From positions 3,128,854 through 3,192,853 of the forward strand of contig KE159636.1 of NCBI GenBank assembly GCA_000403315.2: a stretch of DNA of 64,000 nt. The letters are read 5' to 3'. Source of the DNA: Lachnospiraceae bacterium A2. GTDB lineage: Bacteria; Bacillota; Clostridia; Lachnospirales; Lachnospiraceae. Of this stretch, positions 1 through 7,552 are shown piece after piece (position 1 is the stretch's first letter; each line of letters begins with the position of its first letter). The position numbers were made by a program, and so were the translations under genes. The notes under the pieces are model-generated. The model was not told the origin of the DNA. It searched no databases and was given only the letters and a program-made list of their open reading frames with translations.

Positions 1-1
1 T

Positions 2-127
2 GATAAGCTTGATGTGATTGAGTGCTTTGAAGATGCAAACCATTCCTTAAGGATTGGAGAACTTCTCGATAAGCAGGCAAAAATATATGAGGATCTCGGA
101 GTGAAGGTACCAACCTCGTCATGTTAA
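2..127 (+). CDS. C-terminal fragment of a probable alpha/beta hydrolase (cut by window edge)
   Basis: An open frame runs in from the left edge and stops with TAA at 125-127, giving 41 residues. The stretch D-A-N-H-S-L near its start resembles the segment around the catalytic histidine of alpha/beta hydrolases, where the His follows a short loop and the domain ends about 30 residues later. The tail is charged and ends in PTSSC. Without the nucleophile and acid, the assignment rests on this one motif. The last bases overlap the antisense AbrB remnant. Confidence 0.4.
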   Translation, partial: DKLDVIECFEDANHSLRIGELLDKQAKIYEDLGVKVPTSSC

Positions 128-205
128 CTGCGAGAATCCAGGTATCTCGGCAGGCACGGTAATCTGCCCATTGGCAGAGATTTTTGCTAAGTTCATGTAA
201 ACCAT
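119..205 (-). pseudogene. Truncated AbrB/SpoVT-type antitoxin N-terminus
   Basis: Reading left from ATG at 205 gives MVYMNLAKISANGQITVPAEI, the first beta-strand and signature of the swapped-hairpin AbrB/MazE DNA-binding domain. After this signature the frame carries only PGFSQLT and stops at 119. A complete domain continues with an R-x-x-L-G-[LI]-x-x-G-D-like segment and is about 45-80 residues, so this is a 28-residue stub. No toxin gene is visible next to it. It ends inside the oppositely oriented hydrolase tail, which suggests that a deletion joined the two. Confidence 0.55.
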
Positions 206-623
206 CCTTTCTTATGGCTGTACCGTTCGGCACAGTCGGATATACAGAGTTCTTAAAATCTAAAGAATACTTTAGGCTTCTACTTCTATTATATCCAAAA
301 ACCAGAGGAAATAAATAAAATTCAAAAAAATTTTTCAACCACGTCCAGCTAATAAATGCCAATAGATAAATGAAAAATATTTTTCTTCTAAAAAAGGGCA
401 GACTTCCCCCTTGGTGAAAATATCATTTTTTAAAAAGATATTGGCAGGCGATTTCTTCATCATATTTGCGGATGAAACTGATATACAGGCGGATACGCTT
501 GATATTGCTGTCAATGATGTAACCGAACTCATTCGCTATCTTCTTCCTTTTTTCTACTTTTTATATACTTTCTTTATAAACTATATACCTTTAAACTGTC
601 TTAGGATTTGTGCCAAATGAAAC
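206..623. other. Intergenic stretch without a convincing gene
   Basis: Short open frames occur on both strands, the longest being 69 codons at 411-620 (+) and 65 codons at 335-532 (-). None has a good ribosome binding site or a recognisable motif. A minus-strand frame across about 440-530 reads like part of a charged helical protein but has no usable start. I see only AT-rich DNA with probable gene remnants. Confidence 0.4.
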
Positions 624-815
624 GGGTCTGTCGCACTAACGTAAATTACAATACATAAATTTGTTCAAAAGGTTTACATTGCAAAGCAATGCAAACAAAA
701 TGCACAAAAAATATCTGGGGAAGCTAGCTTCCCCAGAGTAATTTTGGGCATTCTGTCTTTGCCGCATAAGCGGCAAGACCTTTTGAACAAGCAACTATAT
801 TAGTGCGACAGACCC
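624..815. mobile_element. 192-bp MITE-like element with 16-bp terminal inverted repeats
   Basis: The ends are perfect inverted repeats: GGGTCTGTCGCACTAA at 624-639 and its complement at 800-815. Inside lie a second inverted pair (TTGTTCAAAAGGT near 661 against ACCTTTTGAACAA near 778) and three compact palindromes: around AAGCAATGC, a GGGGAAGC/GCTTCCCC stem, and TTGCCGC/GCGGCAA. There is no transposase and no coding capacity. This is the form of a non-autonomous element mobilised in trans. I see no clear target-site duplication, and the parent IS family cannot be named from the ends alone. Confidence 0.75.
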
Positions 816-840
816 ATCTCATCCTAGCTTCAATGGAATT

Positions 841-1794
841 TTATCTGGCCGAGTTATTCCCGGACATTGGATGCCAGTCCTCTTTCACTGCTTCTGTGGT
901 TGCTATTTTACTTTTATTCCCTGCATCATCCACAAGGCGGATGGAAAAGGTATCCCCTGCGTCAATCCACGTGATATTTGGCAAATCATCCACATGGAAC
1001 CCAAGATCCATCCCTTTCAAGGTTCCCATATATTTCCACCTTCCCGTGCCCTTTTTGCTATTGTGCCTGATATAGATATCGCAGCCAACCTCCCCTTTTA
1101 CATCAATCCAAGTGCCGTCGTCCTCAAAGGTAAAGGCTACTTCCGGCTTCTTAGGGGGCGTGACGTCTTTCACCTCTTTTACCACATAGGCGCTCCTCCC
1201 TGTTTTATCTGCGGTATAAAATGTCAGCTTGGTTTCTGCTTTCTGCCTTGGGATGGAAAAGTTCTGGTATCCGCTCTTTTTGTATTTGGCCTTTTTTATT
1301 AACTTCGCGCCGTTCTTGATATAGAGTGTGTCCCCCTTTTTGGCATACACCCTTACAGAAGTAGATTTATCTGTCACTTCCCCGTCCACCCGTGGCTTTT
1401 TCAGGGAAGGGCTCAGCTTCTTTTTGGAAACCGCGCCGTCGTCCTTCACCGTTTTTACCACAGCATACCCGGTAATCCCATATTTTGTAGTCAAAGTGAA
1501 TTTAAGCTTTGTATGGGCTTTCTGCAAAGGCAGGCGTACTGTCTTCTTCCCTTCGCGCTGGTATGTTTTCTGGAAAATGACCGTTCCGCCGGCTGTAACC
1601 TTTAAAGCTGTACCGCCGTAAACGTATACCCGCACCTTATCTGTCTGGGTCGTAATCCTGCCGAAAACGGTTGGCTCAAAGGATGCTTCCTTGGGCACAA
1701 CCCATTTGGCATACACATTTTGGGGATATGCTGCTACGGTGATGAAAACAGCGGCTAAAAGGAACGCTGTGAAATATTGTCTGGTTTTTTTCAT
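841..1794 (-). CDS. Secreted protein with repeated Ig-like domains
   Basis: The ATG at 1794 is preceded by AGGAGGAC and gives 317 residues starting MKKTRQYF; a longer frame upstream lacks such a site. A basic start, a hydrophobic stretch and an AYA site form a signal peptide. The mature part holds about three repeats of 75-80 residues with alternating V-R-V-Y, G-x-x-L and K-L-x-F-T strands, joined by V-T-P-P-K-K-P-like linkers, as in bacterial Ig-like domains. No LPXTG, membrane anchor or enzyme motif is visible. It is probably an exported adhesive or structural protein. It lies 43 bp downstream of the VanZ-like gene on the same strand. Confidence 0.7.
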   Translation of the reverse strand: MKKTRQYFTAFLLAAVFITVAAYPQNVYAKWVVPKEASFEPTVFGRITTQTDKVRVYVYGGTALKVTAGGTVIFQKTYQREGKKTVRLPLQKAHTKLKFTLTTKYGITGYAVVKTVKDDGAVSKKKLSPSLKKPRVDGEVTDKSTSVRVYAKKGDTLYIKNGAKLIKKAKYKKSGYQNFSIPRQKAETKLTFYTADKTGRSAYVVKEVKDVTPPKKPEVAFTFEDDGTWIDVKGEVGCDIYIRHNSKKGTGRWKYMGTLKGMDLGFHVDDLPNITWIDAGDTFSIRLVDDAGNKSKIATTEAVKEDWHPMSGNNSAR

Positions 1795-1837
1795 ATTGTC
1801 CTCCTGATTTCCTGTATGAATGGTTTTTACCCAAGCA

Positions 1838-2308
1838 TCATCTTTTCCACTTTCCTGCACACCCTCTGAACCACATGCAAAACATTAGGATAGCAAACCC
1901 GCAGGAAAATCCCACTGAGTTCAGGAGAATGTCGTCCACATCAAAATAGCCTACCATTGCTGCAAACTGGACGCCTTCTATTGCAAAATCAAACAGAAGG
2001 AAGTGCAGAAAATATATAAAAAAATGATATTTCCTGTTTAACGCAAGCGGATAAAGTATGCCAATTGGGATAAATACTGCAACATTTACAACAAGGTTCC
2101 TCCAAACCATCCATGAATCATCGCTCAAAGCAACACTTCTAATCGTATAGAACGGCTTTAGGTTTATGTTCCAAAACCCCCCTTCACGGCTATATGCAAT
2201 AATATCCCTTGTCCCTGCAATGTCGCTGGCTTTGAACCAAAGCAGCAATAAACTAAAAAAATAAACCAGCAGCAATCCCCTTGCTAATCTTTTACGCTTA
2301 CTTCCCAT
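1838..2308 (-). CDS. VanZ-like membrane protein
   Basis: A membrane protein of 156 residues from the ATG at 2308 (MGSKRKRL), which has AGGGA upstream. An alternative start at 2365 lacks a good site. It has four predicted transmembrane stretches. The VanZ family pattern is visible: N-L-K-P-F near the first loop, N-V-A-V-F-I-P-I-G in the second helix, E-G-V-Q-F as the conserved Glu-Gln segment, and F-D-V-D-D-I-L-L-N-S-V-G before the last helix. VanZ proteins are linked to low-level teicoplanin resistance, but most homologues have no proven role. Its start overlaps the stop of the small ORF upstream, suggesting translational coupling. Confidence 0.8.
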   Translation of the reverse strand: MGSKRKRLARGLLLVYFFSLLLLWFKASDIAGTRDIIAYSREGGFWNINLKPFYTIRSVALSDDSWMVWRNLVVNVAVFIPIGILYPLALNRKYHFFIYFLHFLLFDFAIEGVQFAAMVGYFDVDDILLNSVGFSCGFAILMFCMWFRGCAGKWKR

Positions 2309-2501
2309 TGCTTTTTGTCCCTTCAAAGGTATAAATTTGTGTGTCATTCTGTTTCCCAAACTCAAGATAATACATAACAGAAGGGTCTAAATTTGTGAAA
2401 CAGAAAGTGTACTGCCAATTCCTCATATATAACTTCACCCCTTCCTCCATAATTCCAACCCCTGCAAAACATTTGGTATTCTGCACAGCCTGTTCTGCCA
2501 A
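2298..2501 (-). CDS. Small hypothetical protein coupled to the VanZ-like gene
   Basis: A frame of up to 67 codons opens with TTG at 2501; an in-frame ATG about 17 codons later is an alternative. It ends TKSNGK, with its TAA overlapping the ATG of the VanZ-like gene (ATGGGAAGTAA), the usual form of translational coupling. I recognise no family. The middle is aromatic-rich (NWQYTFCFTNLDPSVMYYLEF) and looks like beta-strands of a soluble domain. It could also be the C-terminus of a once larger gene. Support is only position and overlap. Confidence 0.4.
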   Translation of the reverse strand: MAEQAVQNTKCFAGVGIMEEGVKLYMRNWQYTFCFTNLDPSVMYYLEFGKQNDTQIYTFEGTKSNGK

Positions 2502-2518
2502 ACTCTTATTTTATTCTG

Positions 2519-3037
2519 TTAAATATTTTGAATTGTCCCATTTGAGTAAATTTTATAAGAAAAGGAACCAGCGGACATTCCATTATAATATAAATTAATC
2601 TTTCCAGTGCTCCCGCTAACAGAAGTACTACAGGAAAAATCGCTTGCAAAAGAACCCTGGAACGTTCCTTTTATGCTTGTTAAAAATGCAGTCCTGTCCA
2701 CTTGTGAATAAACCCCCGTCACGGTAGAAGTCAGTATAGCCATTACTTTCCCATTCCGGTCAAAAATCTTATGTGTAAACACAGCGGTCCTTTCCTGTTC
2801 CGGACGGGCCTTGCCGGAATCCGCCAATGCCACATCTTCCGAAACCTTTTCCGTTACTGCAACAAACCCATTTTCAAGGATTTCAATATTCTCAAGGACA
2901 AGATCCTCTCCTTTCAGATATTCTATTTCATCCGTTTTGGCATTCATTTCCGAGCCGTTTGTTTCCGCAGCAAAAGATACGGTACAGCAAGACAAAACAA
3001 TGCCAAGCCCCAAAAATAGACTAACAATTCTCTTCAT
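2519..3037 (-). CDS. Small secreted protein of unknown function
   Basis: The frame encodes 172 residues from ATG at 3037 with GGAGG about 11 bp upstream. A signal peptide (MKRIVSLFLGLGIVLSCC) ends at SFAAE. The mature domain has an acidic N-terminal region and then a beta-rich, Ser/Thr/Gly-rich C-terminal half with the pattern F-x-x-N-G-K-V-M-A-I-L-T. The same pattern (K-K-N-G-K-I-V-A-T-V-T) recurs in the secreted protein at 4918-5376, so the two are probably distant members of one exported family. No catalytic motif or anchor was seen. It may be cotranscribed with the two genes downstream. Confidence 0.6.
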   Translation of the reverse strand: MKRIVSLFLGLGIVLSCCTVSFAAETNGSEMNAKTDEIEYLKGEDLVLENIEILENGFVAVTEKVSEDVALADSGKARPEQERTAVFTHKIFDRNGKVMAILTSTVTGVYSQVDRTAFLTSIKGTFQGSFASDFSCSTSVSGSTGKINLYYNGMSAGSFSYKIYSNGTIQNI

Positions 3038-3087
3038 TCCTTACCATTCCTCCATTCTAAACTGACAATAACAGACTGTGCAAAAGT

Positions 3088-3157
3088 CAAATACCCCGCA
3101 GCAAGCTACGGAGCATGGCCTGGCTTGTTCTTTCCGCCCCAAGGGGCGGGGTATTTG
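3088..3157. repeat. Palindromic intergenic repeat, copy A
   Basis: The arms CAAATACCCCGC (3088-3099) and GCGGGGTATTTG (3146-3157) are perfect inverses. Inside are a GCCCC/GGGGC hairpin and the core CAGCAAGCTAC followed by AGCAT. The core recurs at 34249-34300 together with GTTCTT and CCGCCCCAA, so this is a dispersed element. The DNA from here to the padR promoter (about 3158-3440) holds no gene I can support, only AT-rich sequence. Confidence 0.6.
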
Positions 3158-3443
3158 CACCCGCAGGGCACTTACCCTCGCGGCATTCGCCAAATATCCA
3201 CGCGAGAGCGGCTGCCTGGCTCATTGCTCGCGGAAATAAATTTATATTCATAATCCCCACCCTTACAAAAATATCAGCATATACTTTATATTTAAAATAT
3301 ACATGATAAAAATCATACTGTCAATACCTATTTTCTAATATCTCTTTCATTTCCTGCTATTTATTCAAGTTACCATGATAAAATTCCCATTCTTAGCGTC
3401 ATAAAACAGAAACCCTATCCCTATATATCATTTTTATAAACTA

Positions 3444-3472
3444 TTTACTTTTTAAACTTCCCATAGTATAAT
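3444..3472 (+). promoter_or_regulatory. Sigma-A type promoter of the padR operon
   Basis: TTTACT at 3444-3449 and TATAAT at 3467-3472 are separated by 17 bp, leaving an untranslated leader of about 85 bases before the padR ATG. PadR proteins usually repress their own promoter, so an operator is likely here, but no clear palindrome could be fixed. Confidence 0.55.
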
Positions 3473-3562
3473 GCACATAGCCTGTAACAGTTCCATGAAA
3501 CTTGTTTTCCCAAAGGAGTTCTGGCTGCTATTTCTTAAACTATGTTTTGACTGGAGGCGATT

Positions 3563-3931
3563 ATGAGCAGAAAAATGAAAATAACCGGGAACGAGGACAC
3601 CTTCGCTGAAAGCCTGCAAAATTCCCTTGGCGAAATGCTGATCCTTTTCCTCTTAAAACAGAAATCTATGTATACTTACGAAATAACGCAGGAAATCAGC
3701 AGGATTAGCAACAACGTTTTTTCCTATAAATCCCTTTACCCTTATATCTACCGGCTGAAAAATGCCGGCTGCATTGACGAAGAGAGCAAGACTGTCGCTA
3801 AGAACAGGACACGGATTTATTTCCATATCACAGACAGCGGCCGGGAACACTTGGTCAACATCAAGCGGAAATACCGGGAGATCACTACCGCAGCCAACTT
3901 GATGCTGGATCTTGATGAAATGATTTATTAA
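3563..3931 (+). CDS. PadR family transcriptional regulator
   Basis: A winged-helix regulator of 122 residues, with GGAGGCG seven bases before the ATG. The PadR core is visible: L-G-E-M-L-I-L-F-L-L opening helix, Y-x-Y-E-I-T-Q-E-I-S, then S-x-K-S-L-Y-P-Y-I-Y-R-L-K-N-A-G-C-I as recognition helix and wing, and Y-F-H-I-T-D-S-G-R-E-H-L near the end. It lacks the long C-terminal helical domain and so is of the short PadR-s2 type. The genes downstream on the same strand are two paralogous one-helix membrane proteins and a secreted protein. A PadR gene beside HAAS-like small membrane proteins is a common Firmicutes pairing and suggests a regulator of envelope functions. Confidence 0.88.
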   Translation: MSRKMKITGNEDTFAESLQNSLGEMLILFLLKQKSMYTYEITQEISRISNNVFSYKSLYPYIYRLKNAGCIDEESKTVAKNRTRIYFHITDSGREHLVNIKRKYREITTAANLMLDLDEMIY

Positions 3932-3951
3932 GGGGCAGGCATTTACTGTGC

Positions 3952-4017
3952 TTTTCTGTCCTTTTTAACTATAAAAAGGAACAGGAATTAGAAAAATACC
4001 TTGAGATAATAAAATAA
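3952..4017 (+). pseudogene. Relic 3' end of a third copy of the duplicated membrane-protein gene
   Basis: The sequence from TTTAACTATAAAAAGGAACA to TTGAGATAATAAAATAA closely matches the last 65-75 bases of the gene at 4516-4896 (4826-4896), apart from a short internal deletion. It sits directly before the first intact copy and has no start. It is the tail of a lost or deleted third paralogue, or the scar of the duplication that produced the two intact copies. Confidence 0.65.
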
Positions 4018-4035
4018 CAAAGAAAGGATGATTCT

Positions 4036-4416
4036 ATGGGAACTCTTGAAAAACCACTCAAAAGCTATATTCAGGCAGTAAAACGGCTGTTAACCTGCCC
4101 TAAAAGCTACCGCAGCGGCTTTCTGGCAGACATGGAACATGATATCCGGCAATTTCTTCTGGAAAATGACTCTGTTTCCTACCCGGATGTAGTTAGCAAC
4201 TTCGGCACACCTCAAGAGCTTGCAAAACTATATCTGGAAAATGTACCGCCGGAAGAATTAGCTTCCTATTCGGCCAAGAAAAAGCGCCGCTTTGGAATTG
4301 CATTTATCCTTTTGGTTCTTACCATTACCATGGCATCCCATATCTATTTTAAATATATAAAAGATTGGGAATTAGAAGTTATTCCCGTGGAAGAATCCAC
4401 CGAAGAAGAAACATAA
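4036..4416 (+). CDS. Small single-helix membrane protein, tandem copy 1
   Basis: A protein of 126 residues with AAAGGA upstream of the ATG. The N-terminal 75 residues are helical and cytoplasmic-like (Y-x-x-A-V-K-R-L-L-x-C-P, F-L-A-D-M-E-H-D-I-R-Q-F, F-G-T-P-Q-E-L-A). This resembles HAAS/DUF1700-type domains that accompany PadR regulators; it may be the family called DUF6120, but I am not sure. One transmembrane helix (about residues 88-107) and a short acidic outer tail follow. It is about three-quarters identical to the next gene in its first 230 bases, so the duplication is recent. The function is unknown; a signalling partner of PadR is a guess. Confidence 0.75.
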   Translation: MGTLEKPLKSYIQAVKRLLTCPKSYRSGFLADMEHDIRQFLLENDSVSYPDVVSNFGTPQELAKLYLENVPPEELASYSAKKKRRFGIAFILLVLTITMASHIYFKYIKDWELEVIPVEESTEEET

Positions 4417-4515
4417 AAGCAGATTTTGATGAAATCATTTCTAAAAATGAACGCATTGGGAGAATTTACCCGTTCTAATGGATGATGTAATAAAAAGGAA
4501 AGGAAGGATTATTCC

Positions 4516-4896
4516 ATGGATAACCTTGAAAAACCAATTCGAAATTATATCAGGGCAGTAAAACGGCTGCTGGCCTGCCCAAAAAGATACCGTTGCAGTT
4601 TTCTGGCAGACATGGAACATGATATCCGGCAATTCCTTCTGGAAAATGGCTCTGTTTCCTACCCGGATCTTATTTGCAACTTTGGAACGCCTCAAGAACT
4701 TGCAAAGCTGTATCTTGAAAATGTGCCCCCGGAAGAGTTGGCCACCTATGCATCCCAAAGAAAACGTAACGCCAAAATAATTTATATCTTTTTAATTATT
4801 ACAATTACTATTGTTTCCTGTCTTTATTTTAACTATAAAGAGGAACACGCATTAGATGTTATTGAATCGGAAGAATACATTGAGATAATAAAATAA
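4516..4896 (+). CDS. Small single-helix membrane protein, tandem copy 2
   Basis: A paralogue of the gene at 4036, also 126 residues, with AAGGAAGGATT before the ATG. The soluble N-terminal domain is almost the same, including C-P, F-L-A-D-M-E-H-D-I-R-Q-F-L-L-E-N and F-G-T-P-Q-E-L-A-K-L-Y-L-E-N-V-P. The C-terminal third, covering the membrane helix and outer tail, has diverged to the I-E-S-E-E-Y-I-E-I-I-K ending that also survives in the relic at 3952-4017. The soluble part is therefore conserved while the extracytoplasmic end is variable. It is followed after 21 bases by the secreted protein gene. Confidence 0.75.
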   Translation: MDNLEKPIRNYIRAVKRLLACPKRYRCSFLADMEHDIRQFLLENGSVSYPDLICNFGTPQELAKLYLENVPPEELATYASQRKRNAKIIYIFLIITITIVSCLYFNYKEEHALDVIESEEYIEIIK

Positions 4897-4917
4897 AAGT
4901 ATATGGAGGAAATATCA

Positions 4918-5376
4918 GTGAAAAAAGCACTTTCTATTTTAGTTTTACTAATTTGTATGTTCTGCACCCCAATTACTTCCCATGCCGGACAAATTTCATT
5001 CTCCCCTATCCAGCAATACACATTTGTTGAAAAAACAGAACAACAAAATGGGCTTACCGTAGAATACAAGGTAATTTCATTCCCATCACGTAGCCGTTCC
5101 AATTCAAGAACTGCGGCCAAAACTAAAACATATAAGAAAAATGGAAAAATAGTTGCAACCGTAACTTTAACTGCCGATTTTACATATAACGGTTCGTCTG
5201 CCACATGCACCAGTGCTTCTTCCAGCTATTCCACATATGATGGGTGGAATTACAGCAACCGTTCAACAACACGGAGCAAAAACACTGCAGCTACAAGCGC
5301 AAAAATTTCAAAAAGCAGCAAATATTTTAATGCCAACATAACTATGACGTGCAGCAAAACCGGAGAAATTTCTTAA
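4918..5376 (+). CDS. Small secreted Ser/Thr-rich protein
   Basis: The start is GTG at 4918, because GGAGGAA lies six bases upstream inside a longer frame that opens with ATG at 4903. The 152-residue product begins with a signal peptide (VKKALSILVLLICMFC ... SHA) and continues with a basic, Ser/Thr-rich beta domain that contains Y-K-K-N-G-K-I-V-A-T-V-T. It shares this pattern with the secreted protein at 2519-3037. It has four cysteines including the signal region. No lipobox or sorting motif is present. It closes the padR operon and may be the exported product whose expression PadR controls. Confidence 0.65.
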   Translation: MKKALSILVLLICMFCTPITSHAGQISFSPIQQYTFVEKTEQQNGLTVEYKVISFPSRSRSNSRTAAKTKTYKKNGKIVATVTLTADFTYNGSSATCTSASSSYSTYDGWNYSNRSTTRSKNTAATSAKISKSSKYFNANITMTCSKTGEIS

Positions 5377-5440
5377 CCCCGAAATACAGCAATCTTTGGC
5401 AAACTACACCAAAAGAAAACGAAAGGACTGAGTGATTACC

Positions 5441-6469
5441 ATGAACACAACCGTTACCCTTGGAAAAACAGGAATTACCGTCAACAAAAATGGCTTCGGC
5501 GCCCTCCCCATCCAGCGCATTTCCACCGAAGAAGCTGGAAAGCTGCTGAAAAAGGCATACGATGCCGGCATCCGCTTTTTTGACACTGCCCGGTTCTACA
5601 CAGACAGCGAAGCCAAAATCGGCGAAGCCCTCTCCCCCGTCCGGGACAGCATCATCCTTGCAACCAAAACCGGAGCCCAGGATGCAGAAGGGTTTTGGAA
5701 GGATTTAGACACCAGCCTGACGCTGCTGAAAACAGGCTATATTGACATTTACCAGTTCCACAACCCTTCCTTCTGCCCCAAGCCCGGGGACGGCACAGGC
5801 CTGTATGAAGCCATGGAAGAAGCGAAGAAACAGGGGAAGGTCCGCCACATCGGCATTACCAACCACCGCCTGAAAATCGCCCATGAGGCCATTGACAGCG
5901 GGCTGTACGAAACGCTGCAGTTCCCCTTCTGCTACCTTGCCACAGAAAAAGACATAGAAATTGTTGCGCGCTGCGAGAAGGAAAATATGGGCTTTATTTC
6001 CATGAAAGCATTGTCTGGCGGGCTGATTACCAATTCCGCCGCTGCCTATGCCTTCCAGGCCCAATATGGCAATGTGCTGCCCATCTGGGGCGTCCAGCGG
6101 GAATCTGAACTGGATGAATTCTTAAGCTATATGGAAAACCCGCCAGCTATGACGCAGGAAATTTCTGATTTGATTGCAAGGGACAAGGAACAGCTTGCCG
6201 GGAATTTCTGCCGGGGCTGCGGCTACTGCGTCCCCACCTGCACTGCAGGGATTGAGATTAATAACTGCGCCCGGATGTCGCTGCTTTTGCGCCGCTCCCC
6301 TTCCGAACTGCAGCTTACCCCCGAGGTACAGGAAAAAATGAAAAAAATCGAGGACTGCATCCACTGCGGCCAATGCAAATCCCATTGCCCTTACGGCCTT
6401 GATACCCCTGCATTATTGGAGGAGAATTATAAAGACTACAAAGAAGTACTGGAGGGGAAGCCTTTCTGA
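5441..6469 (+). CDS. Aldo/keto reductase with C-terminal ferredoxin-type cluster domain
   Basis: The product has 342 residues from the ATG at 5441; a GTG at 5432 is possible, but only four bases separate it from AAAGGA. The TIM-barrel reductase carries the catalytic tetrad Asp48, Tyr53, Lys76 and His107 (F-F-D-T-A-R-F-Y, A-T-K-T-G, Q-F-H-N). After residue 250 come cysteine motifs C-R-G-C-G-Y-C-V-P-T-C and C-I-H-C-G-Q-C-K-S-H-C-P, which should bind one or two 4Fe-4S clusters. This fusion is common in anaerobes and suggests electron exchange with ferredoxin or flavin as well as NAD(P)H. The substrate is unknown. It is a single gene on this strand. Confidence 0.9.
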   Translation: MNTTVTLGKTGITVNKNGFGALPIQRISTEEAGKLLKKAYDAGIRFFDTARFYTDSEAKIGEALSPVRDSIILATKTGAQDAEGFWKDLDTSLTLLKTGYIDIYQFHNPSFCPKPGDGTGLYEAMEEAKKQGKVRHIGITNHRLKIAHEAIDSGLYETLQFPFCYLATEKDIEIVARCEKENMGFISMKALSGGLITNSAAAYAFQAQYGNVLPIWGVQRESELDEFLSYMENPPAMTQEISDLIARDKEQLAGNFCRGCGYCVPTCTAGIEINNCARMSLLLRRSPSELQLTPEVQEKMKKIEDCIHCGQCKSHCPYGLDTPALLEENYKDYKEVLEGKPF

Positions 6470-6501
6470 AACCTGCAGGCAAGCGAAAACAGCCCCTCCG
6501 T

Positions 6502-7434
6502 TTAGCATTTCACAAAATAATCCTCATAAATATCTTCTGGGACATAAGGGCGCATATCGGATACTTCCAGATAACAGTCTTCCAGATATACGCCCCGTCC
6601 CTGTTCCCCTGCAAATACATATTCCTTTAAAAGCTGCAGCAGACGGCGCCCGTCCACCAGCTCCACGCCAGCTTCTTTTGCATAAGAAACGGCATAGGAG
6701 GAAAATTCACTGGTTGTAATAAAAACCATCCCATCTGCCAGTGCAGTATTATTTGCCCCTACCAATTTCTGGATGGCGGGGCGGCCTATTTTATTCCCAA
6801 TAGAATAGCATTTGCACTCCACAATCGCCTTGCTGTGGTTTTTCCAGAGGATAATATCATACCCTCCATCATTTGTTTTGGCTGTTACCTGCGTATGGTA
6901 GCCCATCTTTTGGAACAGCAGTGCACATAATTTTTCAAAATCCGTCGGGTGTTCTTCGTAATTGTCTATGATTTTTTGTATGTCTGAGCTCTGGGCAAAA
7001 AAATCTTTTTTGCGTTTCAGCCTTGCATATTTTTCTTTTTCCTCTTTCGATAATTGGATATCAACCCCCTTTTGGCGCAGCTCTTTTACCACGCCAAGGA
7101 GCTCATATGGCTTTTCAAATTCCAGCACTGCACCGTCCACAAACAGGAAACTCTTATCCCAGATAATTTCATTGTCCCTGATCCGTAAATCAGCCGTGCC
7201 ATCCTTTTTGCTGTTGGCCCAAAAAGGGTAATTTAAAATATAGCGGTTCCTTCTGGGCCGGCGGCTCTTTTTTACCTTTACGCCTTTTGGCAGCTTATGG
7301 ATTTGGTATTTCCTTGAAAACCGGTTCCGTTTTGTCCTGCCGGCCAGGATGCCTGCCACATGGATGCTTACAAACAGAACTGACAAACATACAAAAATGC
7401 TAATGAATTCTGGTATTCTAAAATCCTGGAACAT
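6502..7434 (-). CDS. Mrr-like restriction endonuclease domain protein with N-terminal membrane helix
   Basis: ATG at 7434 follows GAGGAGG at good spacing, giving 310 residues; a GTG ten codons earlier is poorer. Residues 8-30 form a membrane helix, followed by a basic segment. The C-terminal third is an Mrr_cat PD-(D/E)XK domain: F-E-K-L-C-A-L-L-F-Q-K-M-G-Y, G-G-Y-D-I-I-L-W with the first acid, V-E-C-K-C with the Glu-x-Lys pair, and Q-K-L-V-G-A downstream. Mrr enzymes cut modified DNA, but membrane-anchored single-domain versions are widespread and uncharacterised. It is transcribed alone, downstream of a GNAT gene and away from the main defence island. Confidence 0.82.
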   Translation of the reverse strand: MFQDFRIPEFISIFVCLSVLFVSIHVAGILAGRTKRNRFSRKYQIHKLPKGVKVKKSRRPRRNRYILNYPFWANSKKDGTADLRIRDNEIIWDKSFLFVDGAVLEFEKPYELLGVVKELRQKGVDIQLSKEEKEKYARLKRKKDFFAQSSDIQKIIDNYEEHPTDFEKLCALLFQKMGYHTQVTAKTNDGGYDIILWKNHSKAIVECKCYSIGNKIGRPAIQKLVGANNTALADGMVFITTSEFSSYAVSYAKEAGVELVDGRRLLQLLKEYVFAGEQGRGVYLEDCYLEVSDMRPYVPEDIYEDYFVKC

Positions 7435-7552
7435 TGGACCCAAAACCTCCTCTTTTGTATGCACAACCAGCCCCCTGCTGCAAGGGTAGGCACAGGCTTC
7501 CGCTCCACGCCCCCATTGCCTGCGGGAACTAATTTACCGCTGCCGCCACAGG

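Noticed and set aside
411..620. A 69-codon frame on the plus strand
   Set aside because: It has no ribosome binding site and no recognisable motif, and it ends in low-complexity hydrophobic sequence.
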